The notes beneath the pieces were generated by a model that had not been told where the DNA came from, did no database searches, and was given only the letters and a program-made list of their open reading frames with translations. Positions 1 to 6,509 of a stretch of DNA of 17,080 bases are shown one piece after another (position 1 is the stretch's first letter; each line of letters opens with the position of its first letter). A program made the translations under genes and the position numbers. Location: contig WRJW01000210.1 of assembly GCA_009778375.1 (NCBI GenBank), forward strand, positions 1 to 17,080, written 5' to 3'. Source of the DNA: Bacteroidota bacterium (GTDB lineage Bacteria; Bacteroidota; Bacteroidia; Bacteroidales; UBA932).

Positions 1-300
1 AAGGTCTGTCGCCCTCCGGTCTGGTTCTAAAAGGTCTGTCGCTTTCCGTCCGGGGTCTATAAGGTCTGTCGCCCTCCGGTCTGGCTCTATACGGTCTGTC
101 GCCCTCCGGTCTGGGCCGGTAAGGTCTGTCGCCCTCCGTTTTGGGTCGATAAGGTCTATCGCCCTCCGGTCTGGCTCTATAAGGTCTGTCGCCCTCCGTT
201 TTGGGTCGATAAGGTCTATCGCCCTCCGGTCTGGCTCTATACGGTCTGTCGCCCTCCGTTTTGGATCGATACGGTCTGTTTTCCTGCGTATTGCGTTCTT
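1..300. repeat. 30-bp minisatellite, ten units, in-frame within a coding region
   Basis: Ten consecutive 30-bp units start at 1, 31, 61 and so on to 271. The plus-strand core is GGTCTGTCGCCCTCCGGTCT. The last unit (271-300) is strongly degenerate and marks the end of the array; the other end lies beyond the window. Each unit contains two diverged 15-bp halves, both carrying GGTCTG. Units 5+6 (121-180) and 7+8 (181-240) are identical over all 60 bp. There are no unique spacers, so it is not a CRISPR array. The period equals ten codons, so gain or loss of units keeps the overlapping minus-strand reading frame. Confidence 0.95.
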
Positions 301-358
301 CATCCCCTCCTGAGGAGAACTCTTTTTGGGGCGCATCGTGGTGGTTCTTCGTTTTCAT
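1..358 (-). CDS. N-terminal repeat region of a partial protein, possibly an RsuA/RluB-type pseudouridine synthase
   Basis: On the minus strand there is no stop codon from an ATG at 358 (or the in-frame ATG at 364) to the window edge, about 120 codons, so the gene continues beyond the left end. The product starts with a hydrophilic stretch (MKTKNHHDAP...) of about 30 residues. Nine tandem 10-residue repeats follow with consensus Y-R-x-[RK]-[PT]-E-G-D-R-P. Differences between repeat copies are often synonymous in this frame (GAC/GAT, CCG/CCT, CGA/AGA/CGG, TAT/TAC, GAG/GAA), whereas other frames would give many amino-acid changes. A perfect Bacteroidetes -7 element lies just upstream. Long Arg/Pro/Gly/Tyr-rich N-terminal repeats of this style are known to me from Bacteroidetes rRNA pseudouridine synthases; that assignment is inference, because the S4 and catalytic domains would lie outside the window. 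Other RNA-binding proteins remain possible. There is no clear ribosome-binding site, and the leader would be very short. Confidence 0.72.
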   Translation of the reverse strand, partial: MKTKNHHDAPQKEFSSGGDEERNTQENRPYRSKTEGDRPYRARPEGDRPYRPKTEGDRPYRARPEGDRPYRPKTEGDRPYRPRPEGDRPYRARPEGDRPYRPRTESDRPFRTRPEGDRP

Positions 359-376
359 TATCATAAATTTCGGCGG

Positions 377-384
377 CAAAGGTA
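377..384 (-). promoter_or_regulatory. Bacteroidetes -7 promoter element (TACCTTTG) for the leftward repeat gene
   Basis: The minus strand reads TACCTTTG, an exact match to TAnnTTTG, ending 12 bases before the ATG at 364 and 18 before the ATG at 358. Transcription would start around 370-372, giving a leader of only about 6-14 bases. I see no good TTG-type -33 element at the expected distance. The same octamer precedes the DUF4290 gene at 14719. Confidence 0.5.
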
Positions 385-405
385 TGTGAATCCGTTAAAT
401 ATTCC

Positions 406-413
406 TATTTTTA
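406..413 (+). promoter_or_regulatory. Weak candidate -7 element for the FtsX-type permease
   Basis: The 68-base region between the two divergent genes (365-432) must hold the rightward promoter. TATTTTTA at 406-413 and TAAATTTC at 364-371 each match TAnnTTTG at all but the last base. Neither has a clear -33 element. The first would leave a leader of about 13 bases, the second about 55. Confidence 0.25.
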
Positions 414-432
414 CACGTTTAATCTCATCTAA

Positions 433-1692
433 ATGAAAACATCTTTCCGTCCCATTATATCTCCGCTCTTCAGAGAGAATCTGAATGTTTCCCTCTCATC
501 GATAAAAACCAATGGGTTAAGATCTGTTTTAACTATTTTGATCATTGCGGTGGGTATTATGGCATTAGTGGGTATTTTGACGGCCATAGAAGCCATCGGC
601 GGCTCTGTAAGCGACAGTTTTAGGAGTTTGGGCGCCTCTTCTTTTACCATTCGTTCCCGCTATGCATCGGCCGAAGGAGGTAACGTTCGTACCCGCATCA
701 GAAACACCCCCACCATCACCTATTTTCAGGCTACGGAGTTTGTTTCCAAATATCATGAACCGGCTTGGATATCGGTGTTTACCACCGTGTTAAGCGGAGC
801 GACGATCAAATATGAGTCGGAAAAAACCAATCCCACCATCAACGTGGTGGGCGTGGATCAAAATTATTTAATGATCAGGGATATGGCCATTCATTCGGGT
901 CGGGGTATTGCGGATCACGATGTAGCGGCCGGCAGTTTTGTGGCCATCATAGGCAATGACATAGCCGCCCTTTTCAAAGGCAAAGATCCTTTAGGGGCTT
1001 TTATCAGTATTAACGGGGTCCGTTATATGGTGATTGGCTTGTTGGCGTCTCAGGGAGGCGGTTTTGGAGGGGGGCCCAATGCTCAGGTCTTGATCCCTCT
1101 TTCTAACGCCCGCGCTAATTTTGGCACAGCCAACCAAAACTACCGGATTATGGTAATGCCCAAAAATCCGGCGGATCAGGAACGCGCCATTGGCGAAGCA
1201 GAAGTATGCTTTAGGGCTATCAGAAGGTTAGCTCCTATGGACACGATGGATTTTAGGATAGACCGCGCCAACGCCTTTATGGAGTCGTTGAACGAAATTA
1301 TGGGATATATAAAGATCGTAGCCTTTATTATCGGCTTTATTACCCTGCTGGGAGCCGCTGTTGGCCTCATGAATATTATGCTTGTTTCTGTAAATGAGCG
1401 TATTCGAGAAATTGGTACCCGCAAGGCGATGGGCGCTACTGCCGCTACCATTAAACAGCAGTTTTTACTCGAATCCATAGTGATTGGGCAGTTGGGCGGG
1501 GTGCTGGGCATTGTGCTTGGCGTGCTGGCGGGGAACATCACGGCCTTGGCGATTAAAATTCCCTTTGTTTTACCCTGGCTGTGGATCGGAGTAGGGATTA
1601 CGGTATGTTTTTTGGTAGGGGTCGCTTCGGGCTACATTCCTGCCGTCCGCGCCTCCCGCTTAGATCCGATCGAAGCGTTGCGCTACGAGTAG
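433..1692 (+). CDS. MacB/FtsX-family ABC transporter permease
   Basis: This 419-residue protein has the standard four-helix MacB-type layout. One membrane segment sits near 31-53, followed by a large periplasmic domain (about 55-285, MacB_PCD type, with a Gly-rich loop at 208-214). The C-terminal FtsX domain has membrane segments near 292-318, 345-372 and 380-401. Family signatures are visible: NERIREIGTRKAMGAT at 321-336 (the cytoplasmic coupling helix that contacts the ATPase) and RASRLDPIEALRYE at the C-terminus. Such permeases work with a LolD/MacB-type ATPase in mechanotransmission or efflux of lipoproteins, peptides or macrolides. No ATPase gene is adjacent, so the partner must be encoded elsewhere and the substrate cannot be inferred. 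The ATG at 433 is the first in frame and gives a typical N-terminus. The gene ends five bases from the convergent peptidase gene. Confidence 0.9.
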   Translation: MKTSFRPIISPLFRENLNVSLSSIKTNGLRSVLTILIIAVGIMALVGILTAIEAIGGSVSDSFRSLGASSFTIRSRYASAEGGNVRTRIRNTPTITYFQATEFVSKYHEPAWISVFTTVLSGATIKYESEKTNPTINVVGVDQNYLMIRDMAIHSGRGIADHDVAAGSFVAIIGNDIAALFKGKDPLGAFISINGVRYMVIGLLASQGGGFGGGPNAQVLIPLSNARANFGTANQNYRIMVMPKNPADQERAIGEAEVCFRAIRRLAPMDTMDFRIDRANAFMESLNEIMGYIKIVAFIIGFITLLGAAVGLMNIMLVSVNERIREIGTRKAMGATAATIKQQFLLESIVIGQLGGVLGIVLGVLAGNITALAIKIPFVLPWLWIGVGITVCFLVGVASGYIPAVRASRLDPIEALRYE

Positions 1693-1697
1693 AGGCG

Positions 1698-3725
1698 TTA
1701 CTTTCGCATATTCCGGACCAAAAATTCAAATACCCTGCGGGTGACGTAGTTGTCGCCTAAGTTGTGGCTGTAGCCGGGCAGGTAGAGTTGTTCAAAATCT
1801 TTGTCGGCTTTGATTAAGGCGTTTACTACTTGCAAGGTAGAAGTGGGGTCTACATTGTCGTCCAATTCGCCGTTGATCAACAGCAATTTTCCTTGCAGCC
1901 TGTAGGCGTTGTCTACATTGGAACTTTCTGCATACCAGGGACCTACCGGATAGCCCATCCACTGTTCGTTCCACCAGATTTTATCCATTCGGTTGTCGTG
2001 GCAGCCGCAGAGAGCTACCCCTGTTTTATAAAAGTCGCCGAAAAACAAGAGCGCGCCCAAAGTACTCTGTCCTCCGGCCGAGTAGCCAAAAATCCCTACA
2101 TTGTCGATATCCATATAGGGATATTTTTGGGCCGCCTCTTTAATCCAAAGGATGCGGTCGGGAAAACCGGCGTCTTTGAGGTTCCTCCAGCAAACATCGT
2201 GAAAAGATTTGGAGCGATTGGCCGTGCCCATACCGTCAATACTGACGACAATAAATCCCATTTCGATCAATTTGGAAAATCGGGCGTAAGCTGTAAAGTT
2301 TTTATCTACAAAAGAGTCGTGAGGGCCTGCATAGATATACTCCACAATGGGATATTTTTTAGAAGGGTCAAAATTTGAGGGCCTGAAGATGGTTCCCCAA
2401 ATATCGGTCTTGCCGTCTCGTCCTTTGGCGGCAAACACTTCGGGCAGGGTAAATCCGGTGGCCAAGAGGGGAGAAATATCGGCCTTTTGTAATTCCATCA
2501 CCACTTTTCCATCTGATGCATTGCGTACTACTGATACAGGCGGCTGATCGGGTTTAGCATATACATCGACTAAATAACGGTAGTCGGAGCTAAAGGAGGC
2601 GGTATGGTTGGCCTCTTCCGGAGTCAGGTCGGCGATTGCTCCGCTTTTAAGGTCAATGCGGTAGTAATGCATATTGTAGGGATCTTCGCCCTTTGCCTGA
2701 TTTTTTCCGTTCCCCGAGATAATCATATAGTTTTCCGATTCATCAATATGGATCACCTCCCTGAATACCCATTCGCCTTTTGTCCATTGTTTTTTGACCA
2801 TGCCTGTGGCTAATTCAATTTGATAAAGGTGTCTCCAATTGTCGCGTTCCGAGGCCCACAGAACGTGCTTTTGGTCGTGCATATAGTAAACGTAAACGCG
2901 GTTGTAATAGATAAAAGTCGGACTTTGCTCGTTGACCGACACAAAAGTACGGCCCGTTTCGGCATCAACGCTTACTAATTGGTAGGCCTGATGACCCCGC
3001 TGGTTGAACTCAAAAGTATAGTGTTTGGAGTCGTCCATCCATTTACCGAACTTAAGGTCATATTGGTATTCAAAAGGTTGCACATCAATAGGTATTTGCG
3101 ACTGGGAGGCGACGTCAAAGAGGGCGGGACGCTGAATGGGGATTAAATCCCCCGGTTTGTAGTAATCCCTCCATTGCAGGATGGGCTGAATTTGGAGGGG
3201 AGGAGAAGATTGCACCAGCGGAATGGTATGTCGGGGCGCTTCCTGCCGTTTAAGAGCGGCTATTTTTCGCGAATCGGGCGACCAGTACATGTTGTTGGTA
3301 TAAAAGTTATGGGCTGTTCCGTCGTAGCTGAGTTTGATTTTTTCTTTTTGACCCTCGGTTCCGACTTCTTCGATCCAAAGGTTATAATCCTGAATATAAG
3401 CAATCCATCTGCCATCGGGAGCGGGCAGGGTGTCTTTTCGTGGAGGCCGGATGCGTGCAGGAGGTTTAGGGAACTCTTCCTGAGAGCACACATTTTTGGT
3501 CTGTTGGGCAATGTTTACTTTATAATACGTCGTGCCTGCGGCCTCCTCTGTTTGGTAACAGAAGGTGACGGCGTCGATCCATAAGGGGGTAACGGCGCCG
3601 CGATACACCAATTTGGCGCGATTGGGCAAGGAGTCATACCGCGCGAATTCGTCTTTAAAATTGTTTTGGGCAGAGGCATGTGCGGTGGTAAAGGCCACGA
3701 TAGCAAGCCAGCATAGTTTTTTCAT
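1698..3725 (-). CDS. Secreted S9 family serine peptidase (DPP-IV/prolyl oligopeptidase-like)
   Basis: The 675-residue protein has a signal peptide (1-19, ending AHASA), a beta-propeller N-terminal domain of the DPPIV_N type (about 90-430) and an alpha/beta-hydrolase Peptidase_S9 domain (about 460-675). The catalytic triad is visible: Ser549 in GYSAG, Asp622 in LDDNV and His654 in GYSHN. Tyr465 in YAGP matches the oxyanion-hole Tyr of DPP-IV. The propeller signature KPGD..P (190-197) is also present. The WVYEEEVF-like segment carrying the substrate-amino-terminus-binding Glu pair of DPP-IV is missing between DGTAHNFY and MYWSPDSRKIA (135-156), so classical dipeptide release is doubtful. It likely acts on peptides in the periplasm. 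It lies 28 bases after tonB on the same strand with no convincing promoter between, so it is probably the last gene of the exb-tonB operon. Confidence 0.9.
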   Translation of the reverse strand: MKKLCWLAIVAFTTAHASAQNNFKDEFARYDSLPNRAKLVYRGAVTPLWIDAVTFCYQTEEAAGTTYYKVNIAQQTKNVCSQEEFPKPPARIRPPRKDTLPAPDGRWIAYIQDYNLWIEEVGTEGQKEKIKLSYDGTAHNFYTNNMYWSPDSRKIAALKRQEAPRHTIPLVQSSPPLQIQPILQWRDYYKPGDLIPIQRPALFDVASQSQIPIDVQPFEYQYDLKFGKWMDDSKHYTFEFNQRGHQAYQLVSVDAETGRTFVSVNEQSPTFIYYNRVYVYYMHDQKHVLWASERDNWRHLYQIELATGMVKKQWTKGEWVFREVIHIDESENYMIISGNGKNQAKGEDPYNMHYYRIDLKSGAIADLTPEEANHTASFSSDYRYLVDVYAKPDQPPVSVVRNASDGKVVMELQKADISPLLATGFTLPEVFAAKGRDGKTDIWGTIFRPSNFDPSKKYPIVEYIYAGPHDSFVDKNFTAYARFSKLIEMGFIVVSIDGMGTANRSKSFHDVCWRNLKDAGFPDRILWIKEAAQKYPYMDIDNVGIFGYSAGGQSTLGALLFFGDFYKTGVALCGCHDNRMDKIWWNEQWMGYPVGPWYAESSNVDNAYRLQGKLLLINGELDDNVDPTSTLQVVNALIKADKDFEQLYLPGYSHNLGDNYVTRRVFEFLVRNMRK

Positions 3726-3753
3726 AAATTATATTTTTGTTGAAGTTAAAACC

Positions 3754-4527
3754 TTATTTCAAAGTAAAAACGTAAGTGATGGTCCCTTGTTGAGAGGAAA
3801 ATACAGAAGTGCTCACGTTGTTGAATCTTGCTTTGAGGGCTGCCTCTACAGCGGCATCCCTGAGGCTCTTCTCCGAAGTGGTCGTACCCGCTCCGTTTAC
3901 AGCGGCGCCCGTTACTTTTCCGTCAGGGTCTACTACAATCCGTACCACCACCGTTCCGCTCGCATTGGTGTTGTAAGCAGGCAAAGGCAGGGAACCCACA
4001 ACATTGCGGCCGGGCAGGTTGGCAGAAGGCGTTCCGTCCGGATGGCCCTGCCGGGTATTTCCATCGGGAGGGCCGGCCTGCATGGTTGCGCTTACAACGC
4101 GGTTGCTTTGCTCGGCAAGGGAATCTCCGGTGTCGCGACTCTGATAGAGCGCCCGCCGGTTAATGGTCACAGGCGGAGGCGGTTCCTGCCGCTCCACCTC
4201 TCCGATCTCACCCAAAGTGCTTGCCTGCGTCCGTGCTTTGCCGGGTACGACTTCGGGTTGGGTGGCCTGCTGCACCAAGCGGATATCTCTATCAGGGGTA
4301 GGTTCGGGAGTTCGAGGCTCCTGACCGGGAAGTACTCGAGGGGCGATGGGTTGGGGGTCGGGCAGAAATTCGACCAATATACCCTCATCCTGAGGTTCGG
4401 GATATACGGGATGTAAGCCGGCGCTCAGGAACAACAGGAAAAGGAGGGCGTGAAAGAAGAGGGCCGCGCCTCCTCCCAACACCTTGCTTTGTCTCTTTGT
4501 TCGTTGGATATGGTCTGCTACGGTCAT
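3754..4527 (-). CDS. tonB: TonB family energy transducer
   Basis: This 257-residue protein has the TonB layout: a short basic cytoplasmic N-terminus (KRQSK, 11-15), one membrane anchor (about 18-38) containing His26 in FFHALL, which matches the conserved anchor His of TonB, then a Pro/Glu-rich periplasmic linker (about 41-185). The C-terminal domain (about 188-257) has the typical GTVVVRIVVDPDGKV strand motif and ends YVFTLK. TonB transmits proton-motive-force energy from ExbB-ExbD to outer-membrane receptors. It starts three bases after the exbD stop codon. The linker is Gly/Asn/Pro-rich near 150-175. A TolA-like role cannot be excluded, but the C-terminal motif favours TonB. Confidence 0.88.
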   Translation of the reverse strand: MTVADHIQRTKRQSKVLGGGAALFFHALLFLLFLSAGLHPVYPEPQDEGILVEFLPDPQPIAPRVLPGQEPRTPEPTPDRDIRLVQQATQPEVVPGKARTQASTLGEIGEVERQEPPPPVTINRRALYQSRDTGDSLAEQSNRVVSATMQAGPPDGNTRQGHPDGTPSANLPGRNVVGSLPLPAYNTNASGTVVVRIVVDPDGKVTGAAVNGAGTTTSEKSLRDAAVEAALKARFNNVSTSVFSSQQGTITYVFTLK

Positions 4528-4530
4528 ATA

Positions 4531-4944
4531 TTATTCGGGGGCGGTGGCTAATATGATCTTATAATTGTTTCGCTTGGCAATGTTCATGACTTGCACTACC
4601 TGTTCCATGGGTACGCTCTTGTCTACGTGGAGGGAGATGGTAGGGTCGTCGGTGTTGCGGAGTTTTTGTTGCACAGCCGGTTCGATTTCGCCAAAGGCAA
4701 CGGGCTGCTGGTTGCCGTCAATATGGTAGGTAAAACGGTTTTGGGCCGGATAGTGCTTGATCGATACGCTGACCATAGGTTTGGCTGTTACCTGATTACT
4801 GCTTTTAGGAAGCAACAGTTTGAGGGCATTTGGATTGACTAAAGTAGAGGTAATCAAAAAGAAGATGAGTAACAAAAAGACGATGTCGGTCATCGATGCC
4901 ATGCTAAAAGCAGGCTCTGCCTTTGTGGTTCGTTTGAGTGCCAT
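4531..4944 (-). CDS. exbD: ExbD/TolR family biopolymer transport protein
   Basis: The protein has 137 residues, normal for ExbD. It has a short N-terminus (MALKRTTKAEPAFSMASM), one membrane helix (about 19-37) and a periplasmic domain. Asp20 in MTDIVFLLLIFF is the conserved protonatable Asp of the ExbD/TolR/MotB helix, which couples proton flow to motor rotation. The periplasmic part ends with the usual motif (LHVDKSVPMEQVVQVMN, about 103-119), where this family forms its dimerising fold. It lies between exbB (12-base gap) and tonB (3-base gap), so the products probably assemble together. Only one ExbD is present here, while many Bacteroidetes loci carry two. Confidence 0.93.
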   Translation of the reverse strand: MALKRTTKAEPAFSMASMTDIVFLLLIFFLITSTLVNPNALKLLLPKSSNQVTAKPMVSVSIKHYPAQNRFTYHIDGNQQPVAFGEIEPAVQQKLRNTDDPTISLHVDKSVPMEQVVQVMNIAKRNNYKIILATAPE

Positions 4945-4956
4945 GAATGAGGTTCT

Positions 4957-5640
4957 TTATTCTTTGGTGCTTTTTTCCTGCAGCAACTCCATAAAGTCAA
5001 TCATATTGCGTTCTATGGCGTGCATAATATGGCCAATACGGGCGGTGAGGTAGTTATAGCCAAAGTAGGCGATAATGCCCACAATTAAACCCGCCACCGT
5101 GGTAATCATGGCCGTATAAATACCGCCGGACAGGAGGGTAATATCTATGTTGTTTCCGGCTTGGGACATATTGTAAAAGGCTTGAACCATGCCGATTACC
5201 GTCCCTAAAAAACCAAGCATGGGGGCCCCTCCGGAAATAGTGGCCAACATCGGGAGTCCTTTTTCCAGTTGGGCGATTTCTAAATTCCCCACATTTTCGA
5301 GGGCGGTCTGAATATCGTTCAAGGGGCGGTCGATCCGTTCCAGCCCTTTTTCCACAAAACGGGCAGTGGGGGTTGCCTGGGTCTGGCAGAGGTATTGAGC
5401 CGAAGAAAATTTTCCGTCAAGAATAAAATCACGGATGTTGTTCATAAAATTTTGATCCTGCTTTGATGCCAGACGGATGGTCCACCAGCGTTCTCCAATT
5501 ATATAGAGGGCAATGATAGAGAGCAACAGGAGCGGAATCATAATCCATCCCCCTTTAAAAGCCATGTCTATCATAGAGATGGATCTTGACGACTGCATTG
5601 TTACGGCTTCTACGTCTACTTGTAATAAAGTTAAAATCAT
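4957..5640 (-). CDS. exbB: MotA/TolQ/ExbB family proton channel protein
   Basis: This 227-residue inner-membrane protein has three predicted helices (about 30-49, 131-156 and 169-198) and a long cytoplasmic loop between the first two, as in ExbB/TolQ. The second helix carries the family motif GAPMLGFLGTVIGM (138-151), with the channel Thr at 147. The third has TAMITTVAGLIVGI (176-189), with a second conserved Thr near 181. With ExbD it forms the stator-like proton channel that drives TonB. The first ATG (5640) fits the common Bacteroidetes ExbB N-terminus (MILTLLQVD...) but leaves a very short leader from the mapped -7 element. Met15 is a less likely alternative start. It is the first gene of the exbB-exbD-tonB set. 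Confidence 0.93.
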   Translation of the reverse strand: MILTLLQVDVEAVTMQSSRSISMIDMAFKGGWIMIPLLLLSIIALYIIGERWWTIRLASKQDQNFMNNIRDFILDGKFSSAQYLCQTQATPTARFVEKGLERIDRPLNDIQTALENVGNLEIAQLEKGLPMLATISGGAPMLGFLGTVIGMVQAFYNMSQAGNNIDITLLSGGIYTAMITTVAGLIVGIIAYFGYNYLTARIGHIMHAIERNMIDFMELLQEKSTKE

Positions 5641-5653
5641 ATTGTTTTTGTTG

Positions 5654-5661
5654 CAAAAATA
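5654..5661 (-). promoter_or_regulatory. Bacteroidetes -7 element (TATTTTTG) for exbB-exbD-tonB
   Basis: The minus strand reads TATTTTTG, a perfect TAnnTTTG, 13 bases upstream of the exbB ATG in the 30-base truA-exbB gap. A TTG at 5679-5681 (minus strand) lies 17 bases further upstream, slightly closer than the usual 19-21. The leader would be short (about 7-10 bases). Read-through from truA is also possible. Confidence 0.5.
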
Positions 5662-5670
5662 GTGATAATA

Positions 5671-6444
5671 TTAATAAACAATAAAAGGATACGCGATTTT
5701 ATAAAGATACAAACCTTGTGCCGCAACAGAAGCGCCGGCTGCCTTTCGTTCTTTTTTTTCTAAAATATTAGTGATTGCTTCGGGCGGAATCTTACCCCTG
5801 CCTACTTCTAACAGGGTGCCTACAATAGCCCTGACCATATTACGCAAAAATCGATCGGCGCTGATGGAAAAGGCCCAATGCCCTTCTCCGGCCAAATGAT
5901 GCAAACATGGTTCCGGCTTAGACCAAAAGGCCTGATGAACGGTACAAATATTGGTTTTACTGCCTCCGTGTAATTTGGCAAAACTGCTAAAATCGTGGGT
6001 ACCCAAAAGGAGTGAGGCAGAGTGGTTCATCACGTCCATATTCAATTCGAATGGGCAAAAAGTAGAGAAAGAATCTACAAAAGGGTTTTTGTAGTTATGT
6101 ATATGGTAGAGGTAGGTACGCGACAGGGCGTTAAAGCGGGCGTGGGCATCTTTGGATACAGCCGAAATGGCCTGTATGCTGATATCGGGCGGAAGTATGG
6201 CATTTAATTTGTAGCACCACTCCGTAGCGTTTTTAGAAATATCGGATTTTGCATCAAAATGGGCTACATAATTCAATGCATGAACGCCGGCGTCGGTGCG
6301 TCCAGCTCCTACCACCGAGACGGATTCTCCCAGCAGCAGGCTCAGGGCCCGCACCACTTCGGCTTGCACGCTTGGGGCGTTTTGCTGGATTTGCCAACCG
6401 CTGTACCGCGTACCCAAAAACGAGAGACGAATAAAATAACGCAT
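5671..6444 (-). CDS. truA: tRNA pseudouridine(38-40) synthase TruA
   Basis: The 257-residue protein is full length for TruA, which converts uridines 38, 39 and 40 of the tRNA anticodon arm to pseudouridine in the cytoplasm. The N-terminus has the family motif GTRYSGWQIQ (11-20), followed by the catalytic motif GAGRTDAGVHA (46-56) with the nucleophile Asp51. Further TruA signatures are the DFSSFAK motif and RFLRNMVRAIVGTLLEVGRG towards the C-terminus. The ATG at 6444 gives a standard start. The gene is divergent from moxR across 65 bases, and exbB follows after 30 bases on the same strand. No truncation is seen. Confidence 0.97.
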   Translation of the reverse strand: MRYFIRLSFLGTRYSGWQIQQNAPSVQAEVVRALSLLLGESVSVVGAGRTDAGVHALNYVAHFDAKSDISKNATEWCYKLNAILPPDISIQAISAVSKDAHARFNALSRTYLYHIHNYKNPFVDSFSTFCPFELNMDVMNHSASLLLGTHDFSSFAKLHGGSKTNICTVHQAFWSKPEPCLHHLAGEGHWAFSISADRFLRNMVRAIVGTLLEVGRGKIPPEAITNILEKKERKAAGASVAAQGLYLYKIAYPFIVY

Positions 6445-6456
6445 AAGAAAAATTAT

Positions 6457-6464
6457 TAATTTTG
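6457..6464 (+). promoter_or_regulatory. Bacteroidetes -7 element (TAATTTTG) for the moxR-bat operon
   Basis: TAATTTTG is an exact TAnnTTTG match. It predicts a start near 6470 and a leader of about 40 bases to the ATG at 6510. It overlaps a TTG codon at 6462 that could otherwise be taken as the moxR start, which argues for the ATG. No clear -33 TTG is present; the upstream sequence is A/T-rich. Confidence 0.55.
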
Positions 6465-6487
6465 CAGATTATTCTAATAACCAAAGA

Positions 6488-6495
6488 CAAAAATA
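6488..6495 (-). promoter_or_regulatory. Bacteroidetes -7 element (TATTTTTG) for truA
   Basis: The minus strand reads TATTTTTG, an exact TAnnTTTG match, predicting a start near 6482 and a leader of about 38 bases to truA. It lies inside the predicted moxR leader, so the two divergent transcripts would overlap by roughly a dozen bases. Confidence 0.5.
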
Positions 6496-6509
6496 CAAAA
6501 TCATTCAAT

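Noticed and set aside
1..300. CRISPR array or non-coding regulatory satellite
   Set aside because: Units abut each other with no unique spacers, and the array is fully open on the minus strand with synonymous-type variation, which fits protein repeats better.
1..325. Second minus-strand frame through the repeats (IEPDRRATDL type), with an ATG out of frame with the preferred one
   Set aside because: It is also open, but copy-to-copy changes are mostly non-synonymous (T/I, L/R, E/D/G, D/K/G) and it has no promoter at a suitable distance.
302..328. Possible hairpin terminator (CCCCTCCTGAGGAG followed by T-run)
   Set aside because: The stem is short with a tiny loop, and the stretch is inside the minus-strand coding frame.
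31..366. Plus-strand reading frame through the repeats (KVCRPPVWLY type)
   Set aside because: It has no ATG start, is broken by a stop in the first unit (28-30), and differences between copies are mostly amino-acid changes in this frame.
3565..4416. Long plus-strand reading frame opposite tonB
   Set aside because: It is antisense to a clear TonB gene, has no recognisable domain, and straddles the tonB-peptidase gap; it is a by-product of codon bias.
6462..6509. TTG-initiated 16-residue extension of MoxR
   Set aside because: The TTG lies within the -7 promoter element, and the residues before the METVNIKEL start do not resemble the family N-terminus.
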